DNA of 64,000 bases from Alphaproteobacteria bacterium. GTDB lineage: Bacteria > Pseudomonadota > Alphaproteobacteria > Micropepsales > Micropepsaceae. The notes under the pieces are model-generated. The model was not told the origin of the DNA. It did not search any database and worked only from the letters and a program-made list of their open reading frames with translations. The position numbers were made by a program, and so were the translations under genes. Location: assembly GCA_947473475.1 (NCBI GenBank), contig CANJBZ010000010.1:33588-97587 (forward strand). The letters run 5' to 3'. This document shows, piece by piece, positions 53,621 through 62,021 of this stretch; the first letter of the stretch is position 1, and every line of letters begins with the position of its first letter.

Positions 53621-55858
53621 ATGGTCCTTCGCGGCCTCGTTGTGTTCGTTATGCTCGCCGTCCTCGCGTTCTTCAGCTTTTTCTGGGCGCATGAGGAGCG
53701 GCTTACCTGGTTCGACACGCGCCCTGTCCTGGCCGCGGCGGCGAAGTATGACGCAACCGTAATCCGGGACAGGTTCGGAGTTCCCCACATCACGGGCCGG
53801 CGGGACGCCGATGCCGCCTTCGGCCTGGGCTTTGCCCATGCGGAAGACGATTTTGCCACGATCCAGCGCGCTTTTCTCGCGGCGCGCGGACGGCTCGCCA
53901 CGCTGGACGGGTCCGGCGCCACGGAAAATGACTATTTCGTCCAGGTCCTGGGCATCTGGGACGCCATAGCCACCCGCTACGCAAGCGACCTCTCCGCGGA
54001 AACGCGCGCGCTGCTCGACGGCTATTCGGCGGGGGGCAATCTTTATGCCGCGCAGCACCGGGGCCAGGTGCTGCCGGGTTTCGAGCCGGTACGTGGGCAG
54101 GATGTAGCCGCCTTGTTCATGCTGCGGCTGCCGATGCTCTATGGGCTCGACGGACAATTGCGTGCCCTGATTGCAGGCGGCACGACGAAAATCGCGCCCG
54201 ACCCCACGAAGACGCGAGGCTTGGCGTTCGCGGTCGCACCGGTTCGCTCGGCCGATGGAGCCACGCGCCTGCTGATCAACCCGCAAGGACCGTTCCAGGG
54301 CGGGCTCTCCTGGTACGAGGCACACATCACATCGGGCGAGGGCTGGAATGTGGCGGGCGGTTTGATTCCGGGCTCGCCGGTGGTGCTGGCGGGGGCCGGC
54401 CCGGTTCAGGGCTGGGGCATCGCGCCGAATCATCCCGACCTCATCGATGTGTATGCGTTGGAGGGCAATCCCAACGACCGATACTTCTATCGCTTCGATG
54501 GCGAGTGGCGCAGGTTGCAAAATCGCGAAGCGCGCGTGGTTACGCGGGTTTGGGGGCCCATTCGCATCACCTTCCGGCGCGAAATTCTGCGCTCGATCCA
54601 CGGCCCGGTCATCCGCAACGCGCGCGGCCTTTTTGCCGTCCATTATGCCGGGCAAGACAATGTGCGTGCCGTCGAGAGCTTTTTTCACCTCAACAAAGCG
54701 CAGAGCTTCGAGGCGTTCACCGCCGCGCTAGCCGAAGGCAGTATCCCAAGCCTCGCCTTCGTGTATGCGGACAGGACGGGGCGGATTGCCGCCTTGTACA
54801 ACGCAGCCTTTCCCGCGCGCAGCGAAGCCTATGACTGGACGCGCACGGTTCCGGGCAACGTATCGGCCGATTTGTGGACGTCCTATCTTTCCGCGTCTTC
54901 GACTCCGCGTGCGGTTGGTCCCGCCAACGGGTTTGTCCTGGCGGCCGGTGGATCGCCGTTCCGGATGACGGCGGACCCGTTCAATCCGAAGGCCGAAAAC
55001 TTCCCGGCGAGCCAGGGACTGGAAGCGGCGCAGAACAACCGCACGCGCCGGGCGCTGGCGCTTCTGTCCGCAGATCGCGCGATCACCGCGGACAAATTCC
55101 GCAGCTACAAATTCGACCTCTGCTACACGCCCGATTCCGATTTCGCGGTCGCCGTCAAAGGCATCGCCCAGCAAAATTTCGCCGGCGACCCGCTGCTCGA
55201 AGAGGCTGGGGAAATTCTTCGGCGTTATGATCTTTGTACGAACAAAACCAGCCGGGGAGCGGCGCTGGCCGTTATGACCGCGATGCCGCTGCTGCAGGCA
55301 TCGGCTGCCGGACTGCCCCGGCCCGATGCCGTCGCGACGCTTCGGGCAACCGCGGGCCGGCTGCTCTCGGACTATGGGCGGCTCGATCCGGCATGGGGCG
55401 AGGTCAACCGCTTACGGCGCGGCAGCCTGGACCTTCCGCTCAACGGCGGTCCCGACACCTTGCGGCAGACCGGCATACGCACGCGACTCGACGACACCGG
55501 AAAGTCGGTGGCGGAAGCCGGTGACTCTCTGGTTATGATTTCCACCTGGCCTCGCAACGGCGCCTGGCAGATCGAAAGCATCGTTCCTTACGGAAGCTCG
55601 CACGATGCTGGAACCCGCCATTCCGCCGATCAGGCGCAACTTTACGCGGACGACAGACTGAAGACGGTGCCGGTGACGGCAGCCGCTGTGATGGCCGAAG
55701 CGACGCAGATCGAGCGGCCCGGAAAACCGGCGCCGAGACAGCCAGGCATCGCGCGTCCCGCGCCTGTCGCAGCACCCGCGGCTGTCAGCATCGGCGTGAC
55801 TCGCCCAGCGGCGGCCACCGAACGCGCGAACTCATCTGTGCGTAGAGAGGGTCAGTGA
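53621..55858 (+). CDS. penicillin acylase family protein lacking the nucleophile
   Basis: A 745-residue protein with an N-terminal membrane anchor or signal (VVFVMLAVLAFFSFFW) and the acylase layout: IRDRFGVPHITG and GLGFAHAEDDFATIQRAFL in the alpha part, LSWYEAHITSGEGWNVAGG, GIAPNHPDLIDVYAL and the later FVYADRTGRIAALYN in the beta part. Active members self-cleave at a G-Ser-Asn whose Ser becomes the N-terminal nucleophile. The matching place here reads RGLAFAVAP: the Ser-Asn is gone with no frame change. Processing and amidase activity are therefore unlikely. The Asn of NHPD is kept. Family members cut penicillins, acyl-homoserine lactones or other amides. Confidence 0.85.
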   Translation: MVLRGLVVFVMLAVLAFFSFFWAHEERLTWFDTRPVLAAAAKYDATVIRDRFGVPHITGRRDADAAFGLGFAHAEDDFATIQRAFLAARGRLATLDGSGATENDYFVQVLGIWDAIATRYASDLSAETRALLDGYSAGGNLYAAQHRGQVLPGFEPVRGQDVAALFMLRLPMLYGLDGQLRALIAGGTTKIAPDPTKTRGLAFAVAPVRSADGATRLLINPQGPFQGGLSWYEAHITSGEGWNVAGGLIPGSPVVLAGAGPVQGWGIAPNHPDLIDVYALEGNPNDRYFYRFDGEWRRLQNREARVVTRVWGPIRITFRREILRSIHGPVIRNARGLFAVHYAGQDNVRAVESFFHLNKAQSFEAFTAALAEGSIPSLAFVYADRTGRIAALYNAAFPARSEAYDWTRTVPGNVSADLWTSYLSASSTPRAVGPANGFVLAAGGSPFRMTADPFNPKAENFPASQGLEAAQNNRTRRALALLSADRAITADKFRSYKFDLCYTPDSDFAVAVKGIAQQNFAGDPLLEEAGEILRRYDLCTNKTSRGAALAVMTAMPLLQASAAGLPRPDAVATLRATAGRLLSDYGRLDPAWGEVNRLRRGSLDLPLNGGPDTLRQTGIRTRLDDTGKSVAEAGDSLVMISTWPRNGAWQIESIVPYGSSHDAGTRHSADQAQLYADDRLKTVPVTAAAVMAEATQIERPGKPAPRQPGIARPAPVAAPAAVSIGVTRPAAATERANSSVRREGQ

Positions 55859-56196
55859 CCCGAGCTGTGGAAGATCGTCTCAGCTAGACCGGTGTCGTAA
55901 CCCAGCCCAGCCGCCGTGAGGGTGATCGCATTGGGCCATGCGCTTCGGGCAAGGCCCTTACGGGCCAACGCATTCCAGACCGCTTCGTTGAAGAGGCCGG
56001 TCGCGTCCGATCCGCTGACCACCGCATCGCCAAGATGGAAATGATCGGCATGCGCGCGTGGAAACGCACTGACCGTCACTTCGCCCTCGCCGGGTCCAAG
56101 TTCGGCTGCATCGGGAAGAACCGCAAGAGCCTGCACCAAAGTGAGCGTGCGCAATTGCAGCGGATTGAGTTTCAAAGGATTGTTTTTCGGCGCCAT
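55852..56196 (-). CDS. conserved hypothetical protein
   Basis: A 114-residue protein from ATG 56196 beginning MAPKNNPLKLNPLQLRTLTL. The middle mentions a small acidic segment (ELGPGEGEVTVSAFPRAH) and HADHFHLGDAVVSGSD; it ends AETIFHSSGH. The residue mix is natural and I believe similar proteins occur in other alphaproteobacteria, but no function is known to me. Its last 7 nt overlap the end of the converging acylase gene. It follows the 56236-57642 gene at a 39-nt gap, so the two may be co-transcribed. Confidence 0.7.
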   Translation of the reverse strand: MAPKNNPLKLNPLQLRTLTLVQALAVLPDAAELGPGEGEVTVSAFPRAHADHFHLGDAVVSGSDATGLFNEAVWNALARKGLARSAWPNAITLTAAGLGYDTGLAETIFHSSGH

Positions 56197-56235
56197 GATC
56201 GCCTTTTGCCATGAACGCTCGGGCACGTCGAGCCT

Positions 56236-57642
56236 TCAGGCGGACGCGGCGGCGGACGTTGACACTTTGGAGCGGCGACGGAGGAATTCCGTCTCTTCCT
56301 CGCCCAGGATGAGCCCGCACAGGGACAGGATAATGTCCCAATATTCTTCGATATGAGGCCGCGCTTCGGAAGGCCCGGCCCGCAGCTCCTTCAGCACGTC
56401 TTCGGCATAGGTCCGCAAGACGCCGGTTATTTCGTCGGTGGTTTCCGTGAGCTTGGCATGGAAGGCCGCAGCCACCGAGAAGGGCCGGCTATGCACCATG
56501 AGATTCGCGTAACGCATGGCCTTGGCCACGCGGTCGGGATCGGGCTTTCGCGACAGATCGAGCGGCTTGAGGCTTTTACCGAACCCGCCCGTTTTCGCCG
56601 CCGGCAACGCAGCCAGGATTTCCTTCGGCCCGCGCTCCAGCAGACTGTCCAGCGTTTCGGACACGATGGTACGGCACTTGCCGAGCCGCTGACCCCATTT
56701 TCCATCGCGGCGGATGCCGAGTTCCCTAACGATGCCGCTCGACAGTTCGGAGAAGGTTGCGACCTGGGTGACGAGAACCTGAGGATCGAAGTCGAACGGC
56801 CGGACCGCCTGAATCTTTTTCGCATATTCATCCAGATCGCTGAACAGCAACTCGCCGACGACGCCGACGTCGGTGTTGCTGATGAGCGTATCGGTCATTT
56901 GGCGCGACAGCGCGCCGGCAAGATGCAAAGCCTCCCAAGGCCGCTGCAACCGGCCCATGACGACCAACGGGATGTAGGGGGCCACATCGGGCATGGACAC
57001 AGTGAGGCGATCGAATATCTCGCGCAGGAAACAGATGTCGTCTTCGGTCAGCGTGGGAATCGGCTTCGGAAGGTGGTCTTGCAGCACCACGATTTCACGG
57101 CCGGCGCTCATAAGCAGCGCCATCTCCGCCGCGTCTTCCGCCGCTGCGAGACCGCCCAGCATCTTGGCCGCATGGGTGCGTTGCTTTTCGGTTGCCAGCT
57201 CGGCTTTCAGCGTCAGCGAACACTCGGTCCAAAGCTCGACGCAGCGTTCGTCTTTTTCGCCGTCTTGACCGTGAAGAATGGCTTTGCGCAGAGCCTCCGT
57301 GATCTCCTTGTGACGGGCGGTCATCAGTTCTGAACTGAGCCACGTCCAAACCGGCTCTATTGTGCTGCGGGCAATGCGGCCCTTTTGCTTGGTCGCGCGG
57401 TCGGATGACACCAGGACATCTTCGAAGGGACGGCAGAAGAAACGTTGCGGCGTTTCGGTGCGTTTGCTTTCCGGCACTTGCCGCAATTGAGGCCTTAGCG
57501 CGCGCAGAATCTCCTCATGCGGCAGGTTGCTGCCGCCGATCAACCGATCGACCTCCACGGCTTTGGCTAAGCGGGCCGCGATGTGATCGGGCAACCTGCC
57601 GAGAAAGCCGCTGAGCAGAAGCTGTTTGTCCGCGGGAATCAT
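56236..57642 (-). CDS. conserved alpha-helical cytoplasmic protein of unknown function
   Basis: A 468-residue protein without membrane segments, starting MIPADKQLLLSGFLGRLPDH (ATG 57642; GTG 57651 possible). It is predicted largely helical, with many Leu/Ala heptad-like stretches, segments such as EPVWTWLSSELMTARHKEI and PHIEEYWDIILSLCGLILG, and no catalytic motif I can name. It lies between the small hypothetical gene and the PhoQ-like kinase gene, on the same strand but after a 179-nt gap that probably holds its promoter. Confidence 0.75.
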   Translation of the reverse strand: MIPADKQLLLSGFLGRLPDHIAARLAKAVEVDRLIGGSNLPHEEILRALRPQLRQVPESKRTETPQRFFCRPFEDVLVSSDRATKQKGRIARSTIEPVWTWLSSELMTARHKEITEALRKAILHGQDGEKDERCVELWTECSLTLKAELATEKQRTHAAKMLGGLAAAEDAAEMALLMSAGREIVVLQDHLPKPIPTLTEDDICFLREIFDRLTVSMPDVAPYIPLVVMGRLQRPWEALHLAGALSRQMTDTLISNTDVGVVGELLFSDLDEYAKKIQAVRPFDFDPQVLVTQVATFSELSSGIVRELGIRRDGKWGQRLGKCRTIVSETLDSLLERGPKEILAALPAAKTGGFGKSLKPLDLSRKPDPDRVAKAMRYANLMVHSRPFSVAAAFHAKLTETTDEITGVLRTYAEDVLKELRAGPSEARPHIEEYWDIILSLCGLILGEEETEFLRRRSKVSTSAAASA

Positions 57643-57830
57643 GCCCAACACTGTGCAAGCCGTGCGTTGCGCAAGGCTCTCCTTGAATCCGGTTCCGACC
57701 TTAAAGTCGCAAGGTTAACGCCGTGTTCTTTCTCTGTCACAAATCGCGATGCAATGACGCATCCTGCGCGCGACGCCGCCGATTGCTAACGGCTTTTTAA
57801 CGGGCTCGGCCAACAGGATCGGACGGCGTC

Positions 57831-59222
57831 CTACTGCGAGCGGGGCAATTCGAGCCGCGCGGCGAGACCGCCCATCGTGGACTCACCAAGGGTGATATCG
57901 CCGCCATACAGTTTGGCGATGTCACGCACGATGGCCAGACCAAGGCCGGTCCCCGGAACCGACTCGTCGAACCGCTCGCCGCGTTGCATGGCGCGGGAAC
58001 GTTCCTCGGCCGTCAGTCCTGGGCCGTCATCTTCCACGCTCAGCGAGAAGCGGCCTCCGTCAAGCGGCTTGGCCTCCACGGCGATCCGGTGCGGCGCCCA
58101 TTTACAGGCATTGTCGATCAGATTGCCGGCCATTTCCTCCAGGTCCTCACGCTCGCCCCGGAACGCCAGTCCCGGCACCACGTCCACCTCGATGGTCAAG
58201 TCCTTCTCCGCATGCATCCGCTTCAGGACACGCGCCAAATCGTTGAGGACGGGCGCAAGCTCCGTGCGTGACCCCAACACGTCCAGGGCGCCGGCGGCAC
58301 GGGCGCGCGCCAGATAATGATCGACCTGCCGGCGCATCGAAACCACTTGGCGGGAAACGGTTTCGGCAAGCGGCCCGGGTGTGCTCGCCGCTTCGTTGGC
58401 AAGCACCGTCAAGGGCGTTTTCAAGAAATGGGCGAGATTCGCCACATGCGAGCGGGCGCGTCCCACGACTTCCGCACTGTGCGCGATCAAGCTGTTCAAT
58501 TCGCTGGCAAGCGGTGCAATTTCGGACGGGAATTGGCCTTCCAGCTTCCGTGCCCGCCCCTCGCGAATCCGCACCAACGCTTCGCTGACCCGGCGTAACG
58601 GCCTGAGGCCCACCCGCACTTGGATCGCAATCGCCGCAAGCAGACCAAGGCTGAAAGCGGCGAACGCCCAGAACAGCGTTTGATTGAAGCGGCCGACATC
58701 TGCGTCCGTTTCGCTGAGATCGCTCGCCACAATGAAGCGAAAGGTCTGTGTGTCTTCCCGCCCTTCGGCCGTCCGCGGTAATGCGATCAGCCGCTCAACC
58801 ACACGCAGCCGCTGCCCATCGGGGCCTTTGGCATACCCCCAAACGGAGTTGTTGGCGCCATTGGCGAGGGTTTCCGGCGCGAGGGTTTGATCCCAGAGCG
58901 AGCGCGAGGTCTGCGGCTGGCTCTCGGGAAGCTGCGCCCCATCGGGCTCGATCTGCCAATACCAGCCGGAAAACACCCGTTCGAAACGCGGATCGGCAAA
59001 GCGATCTTGCAGCGTCACATGCTCGGGCGCGTCCACTTCGGCCGCCGCAATCAAGCCGTCCAAATCGAAAACGAGCCGGTCGTCGAGGCTGTTCTGGACC
59101 GCCCCACGAAAAATGCCGGACAGCACAAATCCGCCGATCACCAGGCACAGCACGCTCCAAATGGCCGCACCGGCTATCAGCCGATAGGTCAGAGAATGCG
59201 TACTAGGAAGTAAGCGAATCAG
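57831..59222 (-). CDS. PhoQ-like sensor histidine kinase (probable CTG start)
   Basis: A 463-residue kinase: first helix at about 17-36 (AGAAIWSVLCLVIGGFVLSG), periplasmic domain to about 180, second helix (LFWAFAAFSLGLLAAIAI), HAMP region, acceptor His in LAHFLKTPLTVL, N box NLIDNACKWAP, G1 DDGPGL, G2 GTGLGLAIV. The first conventional start, GTG 59153, would delete half of the first helix. Reading upstream in frame leads to CTG 59222, which overlaps the regulator stop as CTGA, like the ATGA couplings elsewhere; I use that. It pairs with the regulator directly upstream. Confidence 0.88.
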   Translation of the reverse strand: MIRLLPSTHSLTYRLIAGAAIWSVLCLVIGGFVLSGIFRGAVQNSLDDRLVFDLDGLIAAAEVDAPEHVTLQDRFADPRFERVFSGWYWQIEPDGAQLPESQPQTSRSLWDQTLAPETLANGANNSVWGYAKGPDGQRLRVVERLIALPRTAEGREDTQTFRFIVASDLSETDADVGRFNQTLFWAFAAFSLGLLAAIAIQVRVGLRPLRRVSEALVRIREGRARKLEGQFPSEIAPLASELNSLIAHSAEVVGRARSHVANLAHFLKTPLTVLANEAASTPGPLAETVSRQVVSMRRQVDHYLARARAAGALDVLGSRTELAPVLNDLARVLKRMHAEKDLTIEVDVVPGLAFRGEREDLEEMAGNLIDNACKWAPHRIAVEAKPLDGGRFSLSVEDDGPGLTAEERSRAMQRGERFDESVPGTGLGLAIVRDIAKLYGGDITLGESTMGGLAARLELPRSQ

Positions 59223-59899
59223 TTTGTGTCCCCGACCGCGCTCGGCTCATCCAAGCGATAGCCGAGGCCGCGTACGGTGTGAATGATATCGACGCCGAGC
59301 TTCTTGCGTAAGCGGCCGATGAAAACCTCGATCGTGTTCGAGTCGCGGTCGAAATCCTGATCGTAGAGATGTTCGACCAGGTCGGTGCGCGACAGCACCT
59401 GCCCCTTGTGATGCGCCAGATAAGACAGCAGCCGGTATTCCAGCGATGTCAGTTTTATCGGGTTGCCGTCCACGGTGACTCGGGAACTGCGCGTATCGAT
59501 GCGCAAGGGGCCGACCTCAATGTCGGCTGACGCGATACCCGCCGCGCGGCGCAAAAGGGCGCGCAAGCGGGCGAGTAACTCCTCGGTGTAGAAGGGCTTA
59601 GCGACGTAATCGTCCGCGCCGGCATCGAACCCGGCCACCTTGTCGCTCCAGCGGTCCCGCGCCGTCAGAATAAGCACCGGCATTTTGCGGCCCGCCTTGC
59701 GCCAGCGCTCAAGAACCGTGACGCCGTCCATTTTCGGCAGGCCCAAATCCAGAATCACGGCGTCGTAAGGTTCTGTATCGCCAAGGAAATGTCCTTCCTC
59801 GCCATCGCTGGCGACGTCCACGACATAGCCGGCTTCCGACAACGACTTTTTCAAAAGACGCTGCAAGTCCTGATCGTCTTCGACTACGAGAATACGCAT
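59219..59899 (-). CDS. OmpR/PhoP-family response regulator
   Basis: A 226-residue regulator: VVEDD acidic pocket, phospho-acceptor Asp51 (VILDLGLPKMDG), the switch Lys in DDYVAKPFYTEEL, and a winged-helix output domain (SLEYRLLSYLAHHKGQVLS, TIEVFIGRLRKKLG, VRGLGYRL). It is coupled to the kinase gene downstream and starts 3 nt after the stop of the PepSY-like protein gene, so all three form one operon. PhoPQ-like systems respond to envelope or cation stress; the signal here is not known. Confidence 0.94.
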   Translation of the reverse strand: MRILVVEDDQDLQRLLKKSLSEAGYVVDVASDGEEGHFLGDTEPYDAVILDLGLPKMDGVTVLERWRKAGRKMPVLILTARDRWSDKVAGFDAGADDYVAKPFYTEELLARLRALLRRAAGIASADIEVGPLRIDTRSSRVTVDGNPIKLTSLEYRLLSYLAHHKGQVLSRTDLVEHLYDQDFDRDSNTIEVFIGRLRKKLGVDIIHTVRGLGYRLDEPSAVGDTN

Positions 59900-59902
59900 C
59901 TG

Positions 59903-60460
59903 TTATCGGCCATCTCGAAAGCGCCGGCCACTGCCTTGAGGTCCAGCGTCTGGTGATCCACGGTCATATCCGCGGTTGGGAAACCCGCCCGGCGTTCCAG
60001 GCGCGCGCCGGTCATAACCGGGCGGCAGGCCACGTTGCATACCGCCGGGCACGCCGCCTTGGTAACCGTTGGGGGGGCCAACCGGCGGTCCGTCCGGATA
60101 AAAATTCCCGCGCCGCTCGCCAAAGGGACCGTACCGTCCGCTCGGGGGTGGTCCGCGATCATCGCCTTCGACACCCAGCACACGCCCAGTGCGTGCGTCG
60201 GTATCCAGCCAAAGAACCCGGCCATCGGGGGTCAGCCATTTCAGCCGGTAGTGCGGCTCACCCGTCGGACCCATGTTCGGTCCCTGCACGTCGGCGAGGT
60301 TACCCGGACGTTCGCGCCTGATTTCATTGAGAATTTCGCCCAGCGAACGCATGTCGCCGGTTTGCACGCCCTCACGCGCACGATTGGGCTGCGCGTCAGC
60401 GGGGGGTGACCACGCGGCGCCCAGGACGAGGGCAAACAGAATGGGTGCAAGATAGCGCAT
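59903..60460 (-). CDS. periplasmic PepSY-like protein of the two-component operon
   Basis: A 185-residue protein: signal peptide (LAPILFALVLGAAWSPPADA), then a PepSY-like unit at about residues 35-95 (LGEILNEIRRERPG, YRLKWLTPDGRVLWLDTDA, TGRVLGVEG), then a Gly/Pro/Arg-rich disordered tail. PepSY domains are often encoded with PhoPQ-like systems and may inhibit proteases or modulate the sensor. ATG 60460 is preferred to 60469. It is first in the operon, so the regulator probably controls its own operon through the promoter upstream of 60460. Confidence 0.75.
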   Translation of the reverse strand: MRYLAPILFALVLGAAWSPPADAQPNRAREGVQTGDMRSLGEILNEIRRERPGNLADVQGPNMGPTGEPHYRLKWLTPDGRVLWLDTDARTGRVLGVEGDDRGPPPSGRYGPFGERRGNFYPDGPPVGPPNGYQGGVPGGMQRGLPPGYDRRAPGTPGGFPNRGYDRGSPDAGPQGSGRRFRDGR

Positions 60461-60590
60461 GCGGCACAATAGTTAGGCCAATCCGGCTGAACTCAACATG
60501 AACGGCCCAGCCAGACTGCATTCAGACTGTTTCAGCAAATATACGCGCGAAAGTAAGGGCAGCCCATCCAGGGTCAAGTCCTTAACGGAA

Positions 60591-60687
60591 CTTAAGACCG
60601 TCTTCGCGCAAACGCCCCTCCTAGCGAAAACGGACTTAAGGTGTAGAGCCCCGCGGGTTCGACGAAGGAACCCGCGGGGTTTGTTTT
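60591..60687 (+). ncRNA. candidate small RNA: hairpin with anti-Shine-Dalgarno loop plus terminator
   Basis: CTTAAG-A-CCGT at 60591-60601 pairs with ACGG-A-CTTAAG at 60630-60640 (10 pairs, one A/A mismatch). Inside, TTCGC (60603-60607) pairs with GCGAA (60624-60628), leaving a loop that contains CCCCTCC. It is followed at once by a strong intrinsic terminator (60649-60687). No plus-strand protein gene precedes the terminator. CCTCC-type loops that bind ribosome sites are a known feature of alphaproteobacterial sRNAs. The 5' end is unknown and may lie further upstream. Confidence 0.5.
60649..60687 (+). terminator. rho-independent terminator of the candidate small RNA
   Basis: CCCCGCGGGTTC, 7-nt loop, GAACCCGCGGGG, then TTTGTTTT. 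A perfect 12-bp stem with a plus-strand T tract; it stops transcription ahead of the gene at 60824. Confidence 0.85.
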
Positions 60688-60823
60688 ATATCATCCTTGG
60701 ACAGATTATCACCCCTGCGCCCCGCGGTCGGTGCAGGGACGCCTGGCACTCCCACCTGACGGCCCTTGCGCCAGCCTATCCGCCGTGCACCATCGCCTCT
60801 CGCATGGATGAGGCGTTGCCTGC

Positions 60824-61858
60824 ATGGGCGTTCTGGGACGGTTGAGCGTTGTTTTGGCTTTTTTTCTCGTGGCCTGCAGCCCGGCGGAAACGCCCAAAAT
60901 TCCTGCTCAAGGAAAACCGCAAACCAAGATCAGCTTTGTCACGGACTGGAAAGCGCAGGCCGAGCACGGCGGCTTTTATCAAGCCTTGGCGGAAGGGCTG
61001 TACGCCAAGCACGGTCTTGACGTGACGATCATGCAGGGCGGCGCGGCGGTGAATGTGCCGCAGCTTCTGGCCGGTGGCGCCGCCACGTTCGGAATGGGCT
61101 CCAACAATTTCATTCCACTGAACCTGGTGCGCGAGGGCGCGAAGTTTAAAGCGGTCATGGCGGTGTTTCAAAAAGACCCACAGGTGCTCATCACCCATCC
61201 GCGCGACGACATCAAATCGATCGCGGACATGAAGGGCAAACCCATCATGATCGGCGATGCGGCGACCGTGACGTTCTGGCCGTGGCTGAAAGCCAAATTC
61301 GGTTTCAGCGATACGCAAATCCGCAAATACACGTTCAATCTGGCGCCGTTCCTGGTGGACAAGAATGCGATCCAGGAAGGCTATCTTTCATCCGAACCTT
61401 ATGCGGTGGAGAAGGAAGGCAAGATCAAGCCGCAAATCTTCCCGTTGGCCGACGCCGGTTATCCCGGCTACTCCAACATGGTTCTGGTGTCCGACAAATG
61501 GATTGCGGAAAATCCAGAGGCTGTGCAGGCGTTCGTGGAAGCCAGCATCGAGGGCTGGATGCATTATTTGTACGGCGATCCGGCCGCGGGAAATGCGCTG
61601 ATCAAGCGCGACAATCCGGAAATGAGCGACGAGCTGATCGCGCAGGCCATCGATAAGATGAAAAGTTTCGGCATCGCGTTATCGGGCGATGCCGAGCGTC
61701 TGGGCCTCGGCGCGATGACCGATGCGCGCTGGCAGGAATTCTTCGATGTGATGGCAAAGGAAGGCATCTACCCCGCCGACCTCGACTACCGTAGCGCCTA
61801 CACGCTGCAATTCGTAAATAAGGGCTACGCGCTCAACGCCCAACACGCCGCCAAATGA
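60824..61858 (+). CDS. NitT/TauT-type ABC transporter substrate-binding lipoprotein
   Basis: A 344-residue NMT1/ThiY-like binding protein: lipobox FFLVACSP, then VTDWKAQAEHGGFYQALAEG, a substrate-site region QGGAAVNVPQLLAGGAATFG, DIKSIADMKGKPIMIGD and GWMHYLYGDPAAGNALIK. Members bind pyrimidine precursors of thiamine, sulfonates, nitrate or similar; ThiY-like start WKAQAEHGG hints at a heterocycle. The matching ATPase follows after the repeat at 61875-62019. No permease gene is present before the esterase, so the transporter is incomplete here. Confidence 0.88.
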   Translation: MGVLGRLSVVLAFFLVACSPAETPKIPAQGKPQTKISFVTDWKAQAEHGGFYQALAEGLYAKHGLDVTIMQGGAAVNVPQLLAGGAATFGMGSNNFIPLNLVREGAKFKAVMAVFQKDPQVLITHPRDDIKSIADMKGKPIMIGDAATVTFWPWLKAKFGFSDTQIRKYTFNLAPFLVDKNAIQEGYLSSEPYAVEKEGKIKPQIFPLADAGYPGYSNMVLVSDKWIAENPEAVQAFVEASIEGWMHYLYGDPAAGNALIKRDNPEMSDELIAQAIDKMKSFGIALSGDAERLGLGAMTDARWQEFFDVMAKEGIYPADLDYRSAYTLQFVNKGYALNAQHAAK

Positions 61859-61874
61859 GCCATGCGCAAATTTT

Positions 61875-62019
61875 CCTCCCCCGTTGTTACGGGGGAGGTG
61901 GATCGCCGCACTTGCGGCGAGACGGAGGGGGCGCTTGCGGGCGCAACAAAGCAGAAGCGGATGGGCCCACGCCCCCTCCGCCGCCTGCGGCGGCACCTCC
62001 CCCGCGCGCGGGGGAGGAA
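61875..62019. repeat. GC-rich composite palindromic repeat inside the ABC operon
   Basis: Two outer hairpins, CCTCCCCCGTT...CGGGGGAGG at the left and CCTCCCCCGCGCGCGGGGGAGG at the right, enclose GCCGCACTTGCGGC and CCGCCTGCGG palindromes plus inverted GGAGGGGGC/GCCCCCTCC. It matches the element at 22998-23170. Its last GGGGGAGG lies 6 nt before the ATPase ATG and is that gene's ribosome binding site. Confidence 0.75.
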
Positions 62020-62021
62020 AA

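Larger units (their letters stand above)
60461..60823. other. 363-nt gene-free region holding a candidate small RNA
   Basis: No convincing protein gene. It must contain the minus-strand promoter of the PepSY/two-component operon and the plus-strand promoter of the binding lipoprotein at 60824. In its middle is a structured segment with an intrinsic terminator (separate entry). Confidence 0.5.

Noticed and set aside
60649..60680. tmRNA or tRNA fragment because of a GTTCGA sequence
   Set aside because: The bases belong to a perfect terminator stem; no cloverleaf or tmRNA tag is present.
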